Shown here one piece after another: positions 33,631-34,240 of a stretch of DNA of 34,240 nucleotides. The notes below the pieces were generated by a model. That model saw only the letters and a list, made by a program, of their open reading frames with translations. It was not told the origin of the DNA and searched no databases. Made by a program: the position numbers and the translations under genes. Positions within the stretch are counted from its first letter, which is position 1. Each line of letters begins with the position of its first letter. Source of the DNA: Bacteroides sp. (GTDB taxonomy: Bacteria > Bacteroidota > Bacteroidia > Bacteroidales > Bacteroidaceae); the NCBI GenBank assembly GCA_020861095.1, contig JAJBTC010000220.1:1-34240 (forward strand), in the 5' to 3' direction.

Positions 33631-33830
33631 TTATTGACTTCGTCGACCGCTGGTTCACATTAAAGCCCTTCGGGCTTTCAAAGGAAATCAGAGTATGTGA
33701 GTGTCATTTGGGTAGCTTCTCGAAAAGTAATAACTTAAAATCCTCCGAGTGAAAAATTAGATATAAATAATTGAAATATAGCATATTAACCCCGATATTA
33801 ACGATTTATTCCGGACACCAGTGCATACTT

Positions 33831-33897
33831 GCGTCTCCGCCTTATGCGTCTCCGCCTTGTGCATCTCCGTGAAGTGCGTTCCGTGAAATACGTCTCT
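33831..33897. repeat. 15-bp tandem array of GCGTCTCC units
   Basis: Units start at 33831, 33846, 33861, 33876 and about 33890, giving a period of 15 (last 14). The first two read GCGTCTCCGCCTT(A/G)T, and later units diverge (GCATCTCCGTGAAGT, GCGTTCCGTGAAAT). The unit contains the half-site of the GAGACGC palindrome family. Confidence 0.75.
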
Positions 33898-34115
33898 TCA
33901 GCATATATCCAACACAGGAAGGGTGGTAGCAAGAGGTATATATTTCATAGCCTGGTTTTTATCAAACGGAAAACACACGATAAGATATATAGGTAGAGAA
34001 ATATACATTATCATGCAATGAAGACAAATCTAAGGATTAAAATGCAAGGTGATTGGATGTATATCGCAGAGACGTACTTCATGGAGGTGTATAGGGCGGA
34101 GGGATAAATAGAAGA

Positions 34116-34133
34116 AGACGCAAATATGCGTCT
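34116..34133. repeat. AGACGCA/TGCGTCT palindrome
   Basis: A perfect 7-bp inverted repeat with a four-base centre AATA, another member of the GAGACGC family; the right arm continues as CTACGG. Confidence 0.7.
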
Positions 34134-34240
34134 CTACGGGGAGGATGATAATAGAAATATGGTCTGATACCGGCTGTGCTAAATAAACAAGAGGCTGAAT
34201 TCTAAGTCTCCTACAAATTTTCGAAAGCATATTTTGTCCG

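Larger units (their letters stand above)
33258..33680. repeat. nested inverted-repeat composite, A4-B-C / C'-B'-A'
   Basis: Three different palindrome types occur in order and then again as inverted copies in reverse order around a 66-bp centre (33473-33538). A is a GAAAGCCC..GGGCTTTC palindrome (four copies left, one right at 33661-33680). B is a CCCCCAGT..ACTGGGGG palindrome, and C is a TTCAACCC..GGGTTGAA palindrome. C and C' match at 21 of 22 positions once inverted, and A4 matches inverted A' over about 27 bases with one difference. B' contains an internal insert relative to B. No transposase is encoded inside. The pattern suggests a REP-like or MITE-like composite. Confidence 0.8.
32714..34240. 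other. 1.5-kb repeat-rich, gene-free region
   Basis: No credible gene is seen. A plus-strand open frame at 33564-33752 is a translation of the palindromic repeats and is not called. The region holds a direct repeat ACTGACACTATG (32823 and 32844, 21 bp apart), an ATTTACG stretch, several GAGACGC palindromes and half-sites, a 15-bp tandem array and the nested inverted-repeat composite. No tRNA was recognised. Confidence 0.6.

Noticed and set aside
33564..33752. A 62-codon open frame translating the B'/A' repeats
   Set aside because: The frame is made of palindromic repeats and has no start signal or family features.

Overview
The window looks like a chromosomal segment from a Bacteroidales bacterium, most likely a gut Bacteroides/Parabacteroides-type organism; the genus is a guess. 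The evidence is a GldH lipoprotein next to RicT and a HolB-like protein, the gene order purH-mreB-mreC-mreD-mrdA-rodA, a SusR-like hybrid two-component regulator, secreted and lipoprotein glycoside hydrolases, and TAnnTTTG-type -7 promoter elements.

Layout: (1) 1-798 is gene-free and carries a 23-bp tandem array with a palindromic core. (2) 799-4716, plus strand, holds a tight housekeeping run: metF, a HolB-like DNA polymerase III delta' subunit, ricT and gldH. ricT has an in-frame TAA just before a basic, low-complexity tail that stays open in the same frame for another 95 codons and overlaps the gldH start. (3) 4786-12234, minus strand, is the cell-elongation operon, transcribed purH > mreB > mreC > mreD > mrdA (PBP2) > rodA. 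It builds the MreB cytoskeleton, the MreC/D scaffold and the RodA-PBP2 glycosyltransferase/transpeptidase pair. (4) 12388-16576, minus strand, encodes an M13 metallopeptidase lipoprotein and an ABC-F ATPase. (5) 17233-32066 is a carbohydrate-use locus. It has a hybrid two-component regulator split by a one-base frameshift at a run of eight T, then a 1.4-kb gene-free gap, two GH3 enzymes, a clan GH-A enzyme resembling GH50/agarases, and a convergent GH2 enzyme. No SusC/SusD pair is present in the window. (6) 32165-32713, minus strand, is a GNAT acetyltransferase. (7) 32714-34240 has no convincing gene but is dense in repeats, including a roughly 420-bp nested inverted-repeat composite (A4-B-C / C'-B'-A').

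How it may work together: the regulator would sense an oligosaccharide in the periplasm and activate the nearby hydrolases, two of which share a 14-base promoter motif. As written, the regulator is split between its sensor and its kinase/DNA-binding half, so the locus is off, switchable by slippage, or affected by a sequencing error.

The features most worth a second look are non-coding: two arrays with 22-23 bp period and palindromic cores (375-459 and 21990-22093), the nested REP-like composite, and a family of GAGACGC palindromes in the right third. Two genes are interrupted (ricT by a stop, the regulator by a frameshift), and mreC may be.
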